Shown here piece by piece: positions 1 through 7,810 of a stretch of DNA of 16,594 bases (its first letter is position 1; each line of letters opens with the position of its first letter). The stretch covers positions 1 to 16,594 of the forward strand of contig CAZOJY010000082.1 in assembly GCA_964580235.1 (NCBI GenBank), in the 5' to 3' direction. The notes below the pieces were generated by a model. The model did not search any database. It saw nothing but the letters and a program-made list of their open reading frames with translations, and was not told the origin of the DNA. The stretch comes from G020348385 sp964580235 (GTDB lineage: Bacteria > Acidobacteriota > Aminicenantia > Aminicenantales > Aminicenantaceae). A program made the translations under genes and the position numbers.

Positions 1-4
1 AAGA

Positions 5-81
<77 letters not shown>

Positions 82-93
82 GCACCGGAATTT

Positions 94-121
94 ATTATAA
101 CATGCCAATTTCGTTTGTCAA
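94..121 (-). promoter_or_regulatory. Promoter of the initiator tRNA gene
   Basis: On the minus strand there is a perfect -35 TTGACA (121-116), a 16-bp spacer and a perfect -10 TATAAT (99-94) preceded by TGT, an extended -10. Transcription would begin near 87, giving a 5' leader of about six nucleotides before the tRNA. Both hexamers match sigma-70 consensus, as expected for a strongly expressed stable RNA. Confidence 0.85.
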
Positions 122-138
122 AATAATTGCATAAAAAT

Positions 139-155
139 ATCGAGGTTCTCTCGAT
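139..155. repeat. Small inverted repeat between divergent promoters
   Basis: ATCGAG (139-144) is repeated in inverted orientation as CTCGAT (150-155) around a 5-nt spacer. It sits between the divergent tRNA and nuoJ promoters and could be an operator or a short hairpin, but six paired bases can arise by chance. The rest of 122-211 shows nothing I can name. Confidence 0.25.
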
Positions 156-211
156 TTAAAGACTGTATTCCGTCATCAGATACGGCCAGGCCTTTCAACA
201 GCAAAAAAACC

Positions 212-241
212 TTGACATTGCAGGAACGCAAAAAATATAAT
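212..241 (+). promoter_or_regulatory. Sigma-70-type promoter of the nuoJKLMN operon
   Basis: TTGACA (212-217) and TATAAT (236-241) are both perfect consensus hexamers, separated by 18 bp. Transcription would start around 247-249. That is downstream of the first possible nuoJ start codon (244) and only about eight bases before the second (256), so the mRNA would have almost no leader. The match is too good to dismiss, but an additional promoter further upstream cannot be excluded. Confidence 0.75.
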
Positions 242-243
242 GA

Positions 244-753
244 ATGACTCAAAAAATGGCCCATTTTTTATTTTTTTTACTTGCAATAATCAGTATAGGC
301 TCAGTCATCGGGATGATTATATTCAAGGACCAAGCCTATAATGCCCTTTTCTTGATCGTGGCGTTCGTTTGCATGGGGGGTCTTTTTGCACTTCTCGAGG
401 CCCCGTTTATCGCAGCCGTCCAAATCATCATATACGCAGGGGCCATCATGATCCTTTTTATCTTTGTCGTCATGATGATAAACCTGAGAAAAGGAGTCGG
501 GCCTGAAAAAAAGAAATGGACCCTGTATTTTGCTATTGTCATAGCTGCCGTTCTTATCCTGGAGCTTATTTTGTCCTTAAAAAACGCTTTGGAACCGATC
601 CATTCTGCCTCCCTGGAAAAATTGGGCAGCCCCACTGATCTCGGCCGCCTGTTGTTCACCAAATATCTGTATCCCTTCGAAATCACATCGATATTGATTA
701 TTGCAGCCTTGGTCGGGGCGATTGTTCTTGTTAAAAAGAGGAACACGGAATGA
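244..753 (+). CDS. nuoJ: NADH-quinone oxidoreductase subunit J
   Basis: NuoJ is a membrane subunit of respiratory complex I, at the junction between the quinone-reducing arm and the proton-pumping arm. The 169-residue protein has about five membrane helices. It carries the diagnostic stretch IIYAGAIMILFIFVVMM, whose tyrosine (Tyr64 here) corresponds to Tyr59 of E. coli NuoJ in the helix with the pi-bulge. Two starts are possible. ATG at 244 is only two bases after the -10 hexamer, upstream of the predicted transcription start. The in-frame ATG at 256 puts the key tyrosine at residue 60 and is downstream of the start point, so 256 is the likelier true start. No Shine-Dalgarno sequence precedes either. 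The stop codon overlaps the nuoK start (ATGA), indicating translational coupling. It is the first gene of a nuoJ-N operon. Confidence 0.93.
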   Translation: MTQKMAHFLFFLLAIISIGSVIGMIIFKDQAYNALFLIVAFVCMGGLFALLEAPFIAAVQIIIYAGAIMILFIFVVMMINLRKGVGPEKKKWTLYFAIVIAAVLILELILSLKNALEPIHSASLEKLGSPTDLGRLLFTKYLYPFEITSILIIAALVGAIVLVKKRNTE

Positions 754-1052
754 TTGCCCTTGAATATTTTTTAATTCTGAGCATCATCCTTTTTGCTTTG
801 GGGGCAGTTGCATTTTTTGTGAAACGGGATTTGCTCACTCAGTTTATGGCGGTCGAAATCATGTTTAACGCCGCCAACCTGGCATTTCTCACTTTTGCCA
901 AATCAGCAAATTCTATGGATGGTCAAATTATCGTCTTTTTTGTGATCACCGTAGCCGCTGCCGAGGCCGCTGTAGGATTGGCCATCATTCTTCTGATATA
1001 CCGGCAAAAAAAGACCATAAAATCCGAAGATATAAATTTGATGAAAGGATAA
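750..1052 (+). CDS. nuoK: NADH-quinone oxidoreductase subunit K
   Basis: NuoK is a small three-helix complex I subunit related to MrpC, forming part of the fourth proton pathway near the quinone arm. The length of exactly 100 residues is standard for the family. The two membrane glutamates essential for coupling sit at Glu36 (MAVEIMFNAANL) and Glu72 (TVAAAEAAVGLA), the same numbers as in E. coli. The start overlaps the nuoJ stop by four bases, and AGAGGA at 737-742 inside nuoJ provides a well-spaced ribosome binding site. One base separates its stop from the nuoL start. Confidence 0.97.
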   Translation: MIALEYFLILSIILFALGAVAFFVKRDLLTQFMAVEIMFNAANLAFLTFAKSANSMDGQIIVFFVITVAAAEAAVGLAIILLIYRQKKTIKSEDINLMKG

Positions 1053-1053
1053 A

Positions 1054-2955
1054 ATGACTGATTACTTCTGGCTGATTCCGTTCATTCCCGCATTGAGCAC
1101 GCTCATTCTGGTTTTATTCGGACAGAAGCTTCCAAAAAAATATGTTTCGTTCCAGGCCTGCTTTGCTGTTTTTGCCTCCTTTGCCATTTCCGTCATTTCC
1201 TTCATCGGTTTGCTTCAGACAAGCCATGAACACCTTCCGATCATAAAAAGCCTGTTCTCCTGGATCCATGCTGGCAGTTTCCACGCTGATCTCGCTCTCC
1301 AGCTCGATCCTCTCTCATCGATCATGACCCTAGTGGTCACAGGAGTGGGTTTTCTTATTCATTGGTATTCTGTAGGTTATATGGCCGATGACAGGGGGTA
1401 CACCCGTTACTTCACTTATTTAAACCTTTTCACATTCGCCATGCTCATCCTGGTGATGGGTTCCAATCTTGTCGTGATGTTTGTGGGATGGGAGGGTGTC
1501 GGCCTCTGCTCTTATCTATTGATCGGATTTTGGTTTGAAAAACACTCAGCCGCCAATGCCGGAAAAAAAGCCTTTATCGTGAACCGGATCGGCGATGCCG
1601 CTTTTCTCCTTGGTATATTCTTCATCTTTATTAATATAGGAAGCGGAGAGTTCAGCATTATCAACGCCGCTATAGGAGGCGGTGCGATTACCAGGAGTCT
1701 GGCAACCTTGATCGCTGTCCTCCTTTTTGTAGGGGCCACAGGAAAATCCGCACAGATTCCTCTGTACATATGGCTCCCTGATGCGATGGAAGGCCCGACT
1801 CCTGTCAGCGCTCTCATTCACGCAGCCACCATGGTCACGGCCGGCGTCTACATGGTTGCCCGGATGAACGTTCTGTTCACATTCTCTGGATCGGCCGGCT
1901 CGGTCGTTGCCATTATAGGCGGCCTGACAGCGGTTTTTGCCGCCACCATGGCATTGACGCAAAACGATATCAAGAGGGTACTGGCCTACTCGACCATATC
2001 CCAGATCGGATACATGTTTATCGGGTGCGGCGTCGGTGCCTATGCGGCCGGGATGTTTCACCTGTACACCCATGCTTTTTTTAAGAGCCTTTTGTTTTTG
2101 GCTGCCGGAAGCGTGATGCATGCCATGTCCGGCGAGCTGAACATGCAGAAGATGGGAGGGCTGCGGAAATACCTTCCTCTCACCTACCCCACGTTCCTGA
2201 TCGGGGCCGTAGCGATTGCGGGAATTCCTTTCTTATCCGGATTTTTTTCCAAGGACGCTATCCTGACCAGCGCCTATGCCAACGGCCAGTACGTTGTCTG
2301 GGTGCTTGGTATATTTGGCGCGGTGTTAACCGCCTTTTACATGTTTCGTTTGATTTTTCTTACCTTTTTCGGCAGCGAACGCCTCGAGCCTGAAGCCAAA
2401 AAACATCTGCACGAATCTCCTCCTACGATGACAATTCCCCTTGTTTTCCTGGCATTTTTTTCGATTGTTGCCGGTTATGTCGGGCTGCCTCTTGTCGTCG
2501 GGAAAAACCTGGACTTTTTCGGCCGCTTTTTAGAGCCTGTCATTCATCAAGCTAACGAGGCTCACTTGAGCCTTGGAACGGAGTGGATGCTGATCCTGAT
2601 CTCAGTGGCAGTGGCAGTCACAGGAATTTTTATCGCCTGGGTATTCTACATCAAAAACCCCAAAATCCCTCACAACCTCGTCGCCAAATTCCCTGGCCTC
2701 TACAAGCTGCTTTACAACAAATACTACGTGGATGAAATTTATAACACCATGTTCGTGAATTCCACGATAAAAGGATCTGAGATCGTTTACGACAATTTCG
2801 ACCTCAAGGTCATCGACGGAGCCGTCAATGGATCAGCCAAAGCCGCCAATTTCTTCGGAAAGATCTTGAGTTATTTTCAGACCGGGTTTATCAAAGATTA
2901 TGCCCTGATTTTCCTTTTGGGCGCAGTTCTGCTTCTAGGATACTTGTTGTTTTGA
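1054..2955 (+). CDS. nuoL: NADH-quinone oxidoreductase subunit L
   Basis: NuoL is the distal antiporter-like proton-pumping subunit of complex I. The protein has 633 residues (613 in E. coli) and contains the ND5 N-terminal domain followed by the proton_antipo_M domain. Residues of the pumping channel are visible: Glu147 in FVGWEGVGLCSYLLIG, Lys231 in GATGKSAQIPLYIWLPDAM, His256 in ALIHAATMV and Lys400 in LSGFFSKDAIL. The C-terminal region has the KYYVDEIYN motif, and the following residues form the long lateral helix plus a last membrane helix ending in GYLLF. AAGGA just before the start (about 1044-1048) is the ribosome binding site. It lies one base after nuoK and four bases before nuoM, so it is co-transcribed with both. 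Confidence 0.97.
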   Translation: MTDYFWLIPFIPALSTLILVLFGQKLPKKYVSFQACFAVFASFAISVISFIGLLQTSHEHLPIIKSLFSWIHAGSFHADLALQLDPLSSIMTLVVTGVGFLIHWYSVGYMADDRGYTRYFTYLNLFTFAMLILVMGSNLVVMFVGWEGVGLCSYLLIGFWFEKHSAANAGKKAFIVNRIGDAAFLLGIFFIFINIGSGEFSIINAAIGGGAITRSLATLIAVLLFVGATGKSAQIPLYIWLPDAMEGPTPVSALIHAATMVTAGVYMVARMNVLFTFSGSAGSVVAIIGGLTAVFAATMALTQNDIKRVLAYSTISQIGYMFIGCGVGAYAAGMFHLYTHAFFKSLLFLAAGSVMHAMSGELNMQKMGGLRKYLPLTYPTFLIGAVAIAGIPFLSGFFSKDAILTSAYANGQYVVWVLGIFGAVLTAFYMFRLIFLTFFGSERLEPEAKKHLHESPPTMTIPLVFLAFFSIVAGYVGLPLVVGKNLDFFGRFLEPVIHQANEAHLSLGTEWMLILISVAVAVTGIFIAWVFYIKNPKIPHNLVAKFPGLYKLLYNKYYVDEIYNTMFVNSTIKGSEIVYDNFDLKVIDGAVNGSAKAANFFGKILSYFQTGFIKDYALIFLLGAVLLLGYLLF

Positions 2956-2959
2956 AAAA

Positions 2960-4552
2960 ATGGAAATACCAATCTTAAGCATCGTCACGTTTCTTCCCCT
3001 TGCCGGAGCCCTGCTGTTTATCTTCATCAACCGCGACAAAGAAAACCTGCTGCGTTATCTGGCCTTAATCATTTCAGCTGCCACTTTTTTCATCTCGCTG
3101 TATCTTTACTTCAACTTCAATGCCCAAACGCCGGATCCTCAGTTTGTGGAAAAAAGCGCCTGGATCGGGTACGGCATAAATTACCATATCGGGATAGATG
3201 GCATCAGCCTGTATCTGGTGCTTCTAACCACATTTCTCATGCCGATCGTGATCCTTTCTTCCTGGACATACATCCAGAAGAGGGTCAAAGAATATCTGAT
3301 CTTCATGTTTATGCTCCAAACCGGTATTATCGGCGTTTTTGTGGCTTTAAATTTATTCCTGTTTTATGTGTTCTGGGAAGCCATGCTGATTCCGATGTAT
3401 TTCCTGATCGGAATATGGGGGGGGAAACGAAAGATCTATGCCACTGTGAAATTTGTTTTGTTTACCATGTTGGGCAGTCTTCTGATGCTGGTGGCCATAT
3501 TCTACATGTACAATCTTTTTTATAAGGCCACGGGCACTTATTCACTCAACATATTTGATTATTACCGCATGATTCTCAACCCGAATATTCAGATGTGGCT
3601 GTTTCTGGCTTTTGGCCTGGCTTTTGCTATTAAAGTGCCGATGTTTCCGTTTCACACGTGGCTTCCCGATGCCCACGTTGAGGCGCCGACTGCCGGGTCT
3701 GTTGTCCTGGCGGCGGTCCTGCTAAAGATGGGAGCTTACGGTTTTCTGCGGTTTGCCCTGCCGATGTTTCCTGATGCCCTACAGAAATTCCTTCCTGTGC
3801 TTGGAGTGCTGTGTGTTATAGGAATCATCTACGGGGGACTGATGGCCCTTATCCAAAAGGATGTCAAATCCCTTGTCGCCTACTCGAGCGTCAGCCACAT
3901 GGGGCTTATCATGCTCGCCGTGTTTGCCCTCAATCTGGAAGGCTTGGAAGGGGGCATCTATCAGATGCTCAACCACGGCCTGAGCACAGGGGCGCTGTTC
4001 TTGTGTGTGGGGATCCTGTATGAGAGATCCCACACCCGGCAGATCAAAGATTTTGGAGGAGTCAGCAAACAAATGCCCGTATTTTCTGCATTTTTCATGG
4101 TTTGTATGCTCTCTTCTGTCGGGCTGCCCGGGCTCAATGGTTTTGTTGGTGAAGTTCTCTGCCTTTTCGGCGTGTTCAAGGCCAACAAGATCTTAGGCAT
4201 TCTAGGAGTCACGACCGTCATTCTGGCGGCCGCTTACCTTCTCTGGATGTTCCAGAGAGTGATGCAGGGTCCGGTCACAAACGACAGGGTTCGCTCCTTC
4301 AAAGACATGAATCTCAGGGAAATCATCTATCTCGTTCCCATCGTTATTATGATGTTCTGGATGGGGATCTATCCCCAGACCTTCCTGAGAAAAATGGATG
4401 TTTCTGTCACGAATCTGTTGAATCAGGTCCACCGGAAAGAGGCAATCTTCACAGAGGCTAAAAAGGAGAACAATAACCCACCTGCTTATATTTTAACGGA
4501 AAAAAATATCGATGCGGATTCCAGTGCAAAAGAGGATAACAAATCGCAATGA
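2960..4552 (+). CDS. nuoM: NADH-quinone oxidoreductase subunit M
   Basis: NuoM is the middle antiporter-like proton pump of complex I, homologous to ND4. Within 530 residues (509 in E. coli) the channel residues are intact: Glu140 (FYVFWEAMLIPMYFLIG), Lys225 (AIKVPMFPFHTWLPDAH), Lys256 (LLKMGAY) and Glu398 (GFVGEVL), matching E. coli Glu144, Lys234, Lys265 and Glu407. About 40 hydrophilic residues after residue 490, rich in Lys, Glu and Asn, extend beyond the last membrane helix. The start codon follows the nuoL stop by four bases and has no convincing Shine-Dalgarno sequence, which suggests translational coupling. The stop overlaps the nuoN start (ATGA, 4549-4552). Confidence 0.97.
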   Translation: MEIPILSIVTFLPLAGALLFIFINRDKENLLRYLALIISAATFFISLYLYFNFNAQTPDPQFVEKSAWIGYGINYHIGIDGISLYLVLLTTFLMPIVILSSWTYIQKRVKEYLIFMFMLQTGIIGVFVALNLFLFYVFWEAMLIPMYFLIGIWGGKRKIYATVKFVLFTMLGSLLMLVAIFYMYNLFYKATGTYSLNIFDYYRMILNPNIQMWLFLAFGLAFAIKVPMFPFHTWLPDAHVEAPTAGSVVLAAVLLKMGAYGFLRFALPMFPDALQKFLPVLGVLCVIGIIYGGLMALIQKDVKSLVAYSSVSHMGLIMLAVFALNLEGLEGGIYQMLNHGLSTGALFLCVGILYERSHTRQIKDFGGVSKQMPVFSAFFMVCMLSSVGLPGLNGFVGEVLCLFGVFKANKILGILGVTTVILAAAYLLWMFQRVMQGPVTNDRVRSFKDMNLREIIYLVPIVIMMFWMGIYPQTFLRKMDVSVTNLLNQVHRKEAIFTEAKKENNNPPAYILTEKNIDADSSAKEDNKSQ

Positions 4553-5985
4553 ACACCATATACGCACTGTTCCCGGTTTTGATCATCGTTGCGGCTTCCC
4601 TTCTGGTGATGATTTTGGAGGCCTTTTTAAAGAAAGAAAATCGCAGTTATCTGGCATATCTCTCCCTCCTGTTCTTGATTGCCGGGGCCGCAGGATGTGT
4701 CAAGTTCTGGGACAAGGGCTATTCCTATTTTGACGGGAAACTGTCCCTCTCGAATCTTTCGCTGTTTTTCTCTTTCATCCTGATCGTGGCCACTTTCCTC
4801 GTAATCCTCATTTCGATGAAGTACCTCACGCTTCAGAACACGAATTACGGGGAATATTATGCCCTTCTGTTGTTTGCGCTTTCGGGCATGATCATCATGG
4901 TCTCTTCCGGCGACTTAATCGTGATTTTCTTGGGTTTGGAAGTGCTTTCGATCAGCAGTTATGCCCTGGCCGGGCTGCATCGAGAGGACGAAAAATCCAA
5001 CGAAGCGGCCGTCAAATACTTCCTGCTCGGCAGTTTTGCATCGGCTTTCCTTGTTTTTGGTATTGCGCTGCTCTATGGGGCAACCCAGGCAACCGCGATT
5101 CCTTCGATCATCGCCAGGCTCCAATCCGCTGCATCTATGGGGTCTCTGGGTCTTGTGGGCCTGGGATTTGTTGTGGTCGGATTCGGATTCAAGATTGCGG
5201 TTGTCCCGTTTCATATGTGGACACCGGATGTGTACCAGGGAGCGCCAACTCCGATCACAGCGTTTTTCTCAGTCGGCCCCAAGGCCGTCGGATTTGCCGT
5301 TCTCCTCAGGCTCTTTATCCCCTATTTCCAGGACGCTCTCAAATCTCAATTGATGTTCGGGCTGCTCTGGATTATCGCAGCCATCACGATGATCGCGGGG
5401 AACTTGATCGCCCTCAGACAGACCAATGTCAAAAGGATCCTGGCCTATTCCAGTATCGCCCATGCCGGCTATTTAATGGTCGCCATTCTCGCCCGCGATA
5501 CGCAGAGCCTGGTTTTTTATCTGACGGCCTATCTGTTCATGAACATCGGGGCATTTGCCGCAGTTATCGCTCTGGGAAAGAAGGATCATGAGTACCTGGA
5601 ACTAGAAGACTACAAAGGCATTGGATTCCGGTATCCATGGATCGGAGCCACCTTTTCCATGTTTTTAATATCACTGGCAGGATTTCCTCCTACTGGTGGG
5701 TTCCTGGCAAAGTTTTATGTTTTCTCCGCCGCAGTCAGGCAGGGGATTGTTTCTCTCGTTGTCATAGGCGTTCTGGCCAGCCTCGTCTCCGTTTTTTACT
5801 ACCTTCGGATCATCATCTATATGTACATGAAAGAACCATCCTACGAGGTGGAGATAAACGTCGACAATCCAATGCTCTTTCTCGCCCTTTTTCTCTGCCT
5901 GTATGGTATTCTCCAACTGGGCATCTTCCCGGGAAACATCCTGGTTTTGATCAAGCAGGCTGTTGCCGCTCTTCCGCTCATATAG
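4549..5985 (+). CDS. nuoN: NADH-quinone oxidoreductase subunit N
   Basis: NuoN is the proximal antiporter-like proton pump of complex I, homologous to ND2. In 478 residues (about 485 in E. coli) the expected channel residues are present: Glu131 (FLGLEVLSISSYALAG), Lys215 (GFGFKIAVVPFHMWTPDVY), Lys245 (SVGPKAVGF), Lys295 in the QTNVKRILAYSSIAHAGY motif and Lys388 (GGFLAKFY). It starts on the nuoM stop codon (ATGA overlap). AGAGGA at 4531-4536 is a rather distant ribosome binding site, 12 bases upstream. It is the last gene of the cluster; the next gene downstream, rnpB, is convergent. Confidence 0.97.
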   Translation: MNTIYALFPVLIIVAASLLVMILEAFLKKENRSYLAYLSLLFLIAGAAGCVKFWDKGYSYFDGKLSLSNLSLFFSFILIVATFLVILISMKYLTLQNTNYGEYYALLLFALSGMIIMVSSGDLIVIFLGLEVLSISSYALAGLHREDEKSNEAAVKYFLLGSFASAFLVFGIALLYGATQATAIPSIIARLQSAASMGSLGLVGLGFVVVGFGFKIAVVPFHMWTPDVYQGAPTPITAFFSVGPKAVGFAVLLRLFIPYFQDALKSQLMFGLLWIIAAITMIAGNLIALRQTNVKRILAYSSIAHAGYLMVAILARDTQSLVFYLTAYLFMNIGAFAAVIALGKKDHEYLELEDYKGIGFRYPWIGATFSMFLISLAGFPPTGGFLAKFYVFSAAVRQGIVSLVVIGVLASLVSVFYYLRIIIYMYMKEPSYEVEINVDNPMLFLALFLCLYGILQLGIFPGNILVLIKQAVAALPLI

Positions 5986-6028
5986 TCCGCGCCAGACCTA
6001 TCAAATCTTTTTGTACCTATTCATCTCG

Positions 6029-6053
6029 TGCGGTCTTTTCGGATGGAACCGCA
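6029..6053. terminator. Weak inverted repeat between nuoN and rnpB
   Basis: TGCGGT (6029-6034) and ACCGCA (6048-6053) can pair around a 13-nt loop. It lies between the convergent nuoN and rnpB 3' ends, where a bidirectional terminator would be expected. Neither strand has a U-run after the stem, so it is a poor intrinsic terminator. Nothing better was found in 5986-6076. Confidence 0.25.
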
Positions 6054-6076
6054 TTGTAAAGGCTTTAATACGCAAA

Positions 6077-6437
6077 GGCTGGGGCAGGACGTAAGCCGAA
6101 TTCTGTTCCCGCCGCAGCGGGGGTGGTTATTTGTCTGAGCAACCTACCCGCCCCTGGAAACGGGCCGTTTCAACCGGGGCCAATTCGGTCTTGCTCCGGA
6201 TGGGGTTTACCGTGCTTCCGATGTCACCATCAGAACGGTGAGCTCTTACCTCACCTTTTCACCCTTACTCTGTAAGAAGGTGAATACCGATCTTACAGGG
6301 CGGTATGTTTTCTGTGGCACTTTCCTCCGATCGCTCGGAGTCGCCGTTAGCGACCATCCTGCCCTTCGGAGTTCGGACTTTCCTCTCCTTCCCGGCTTTG
6401 AGTCGAAGAAGGAGCAACCACCTCACCTACCCCAGCC
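6077..6437 (-). ncRNA. rnpB: RNase P RNA, class A (rnpB)
   Basis: This is the catalytic RNA of ribonuclease P, which removes 5' leaders from pre-tRNAs. On the minus strand the conserved segments appear in order. CR-I GGAAAGTCCG is at 6383-6374 and CCACAGAAA follows. GGGTGAAAAGGTGAGG with AGAGCTCACC (about 6265-6237) comes next, then the J15/16 region CGGTAAACCCCATCCGGAG, then GGGTAGGTTGCTCAGACAAA. The closing CR-V element is ACAGAATTCGGCTTA (6106-6092). The ends are set by a 12-bp P1 helix, GGCTGGGGTAGG at the 5' end pairing with CCTGCCCCAGCC at the 3' end, giving about 361 nt. The arrangement matches the ancestral type A fold. The first 91 nt overlap the 3' end of the upstream regulator CDS on the same strand. 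Confidence 0.96.
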
Positions 6438-7804
6438 TTTATTTTTATACCATATTGTTCCAATTTTTTATACAGGTTGCTTCGGGGCGTATCGATTTCC
6501 CGTGCTGTCTGAGAGATGTTCCAGCTGTTTTCCCGCAGCTTAGAAAGAATAAACTCCTTTTCTGCCAAATCTCTGAATTCCTTGAGATTTTTTATCCTTT
6601 TGGCATCTGGAAGGTAGATGCGCACCTCCCCCCGGATTTCTTCAGGAAGGTGTTTTTTTTCGATCGTATTTCCCTCTGTGGAAATGATCAGTCTTTCAAT
6701 CACGTTTTTCAGCTGGCGAATATTCCCTTTCCAAGGATACTTCATCATGGCCTGGACAGCATCCTCAGTGAATTTTTTCTGTTTAAAATTGTTTTCAGCC
6801 GCTATAAGCTGGCTGAAATACTCGATAAGGAGTGGGATATCTTCCTTTTTCTCCCGAAGCGCCGGGGAATAAAGAGGTACCACATTCAAACGAAAATAAA
6901 GGTCTTCCCTGAAATTATTCTCCTGGATTTCCTTTTTCAAATCTTTATTCGTCGCAGCGATCACCCGAACATCCACCCTGCCGATCTTGCTCGACCCGAC
7001 TTTCTGCACTTCCCCTTCTTCAAGGACTCTCAGCACCTTCGCTTGTGTTTTGAGGCTCATGTCCCCCACTTCGTCCAGAAAAATCGTTCCACCATCAGCC
7101 AGCTCGAACTTGCCCAGTTTTTTTTCTGTGGCACCTGTAAAAGCTCCCTTCACATGCCCGAAGAGCTCACTTTCGATCAATTCCTCAGGGATGGCTGCAC
7201 AGTTAACCTGGATAAACTTATCCTTTGCCCGGAGGCTGTGGTTGTGAATGGCCCTGGCTATGAGCTCTTTTCCTGTTCCGCTCTCTCCATATATCAGAAT
7301 AGTTGCATTGGTTGGCGCGATTTTCAAGATCTCGTTCCAGAGTTCTTTCATGGAGGGATGATTCCCGATAAGTTCATACCTTTTTTCCGCTTTCTTTCTC
7401 AGGTCCTGGCACTCGGTGAGCAGTTTCGTTTGATTCAGGGCATTTCTTATGCTGATCAAAACTTTTTCCCTGTGGAGGGGCTTTTCCAGAAAATCGAAGG
7501 CTCCCAATTTTGTCGCTTCGACGGCAGTCTGAACCGTGCCGTGTCCGGATATCATGATCACTTCGGGAGAATATTGCTTTTTATTGAGTTCGCCCAAGAC
7601 TTCCAGCCCGCTCATGCCAGGGAGCTTGACATCCAGCAGGACTAAATCCAGGCCTACGGTTTCTTCGATGACATCGAGAGCCTGCTCTCCATCTGCTGCC
7701 TCGTAAAATTGATACCTCTCATATTCAAGGATCATTTTCAGGGATTTCCGGATAGTTTCTTCGTCATCAACGACCAGTATTTTTGCCTTGCGGTGCTTGC
7801 TCAT
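6347..7804 (-). CDS. Sigma-54-dependent response regulator, NtrC family
   Basis: This is an enhancer-binding activator of sigma-54 RNA polymerase, switched by phosphorylation. With the start at 7804 it has 485 residues. The receiver domain is about 7-125, with acidic pocket Asp13/Asp14, phospho-acceptor Asp58 and Lys108. The AAA+ domain is about 145-375, with Walker A GESGTGKE (173-180), the sigma-54 contact loop GAFTGA (220-225) and Walker B FLDE (242-245). A Fis-type helix-turn-helix (TAREIDTPRSNLYKKLEQYG) follows. The start was chosen because the receiver fold begins MSKHRKAKILVVDDEE and a promoter -10 ends six bases upstream. An in-frame ATG at 7888 with AAGGA nine bases before it would add 28 unlike-family residues. 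Residues 457-485 are encoded inside rnpB. No histidine kinase gene lies nearby, so its signal is unknown. Confidence 0.92.
   Translation of the reverse strand: MSKHRKAKILVVDDEETIRKSLKMILEYERYQFYEAADGEQALDVIEETVGLDLVLLDVKLPGMSGLEVLGELNKKQYSPEVIMISGHGTVQTAVEATKLGAFDFLEKPLHREKVLISIRNALNQTKLLTECQDLRKKAEKRYELIGNHPSMKELWNEILKIAPTNATILIYGESGTGKELIARAIHNHSLRAKDKFIQVNCAAIPEELIESELFGHVKGAFTGATEKKLGKFELADGGTIFLDEVGDMSLKTQAKVLRVLEEGEVQKVGSSKIGRVDVRVIAATNKDLKKEIQENNFREDLYFRLNVVPLYSPALREKKEDIPLLIEYFSQLIAAENNFKQKKFTEDAVQAMMKYPWKGNIRQLKNVIERLIISTEGNTIEKKHLPEEIRGEVRIYLPDAKRIKNLKEFRDLAEKEFILSKLRENSWNISQTAREIDTPRSNLYKKLEQYGIKIKAGVGEVVAPSSTQSREGEESPNSEGQDGR
6444..6449 (-). promoter_or_regulatory. Extended -10 promoter of rnpB inside the regulator CDS
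   Basis: The minus strand reads TGG-TATAAA with the hexamer at 6449-6444. This is exactly -12 to -7 relative to the first base of the P1 helix (6437), and the TGn motif makes it an extended -10. No good -35 is seen 16-18 bp further upstream. The promoter lies within the last codons of the regulator's DNA-binding domain. Confidence 0.7.
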
Positions 7805-7810
7805 AGCAAA

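Noticed and set aside
1546..2121. 191-codon open frame on the minus strand
   Set aside because: Antisense to the most conserved part of nuoL, and no domain is recognisable.
7408..7423. Possible sigma-54 promoter (TGGCAC followed by GAGCA)
   Set aside because: The -12 half is poor, and the site lies inside the regulator CDS facing no gene start.
6305..7645. 446-codon open frame on the plus strand
   Set aside because: It is antisense to the response regulator and rnpB, has no recognisable domain, and its Phe-rich composition is that of a shadow of the opposite-strand gene.
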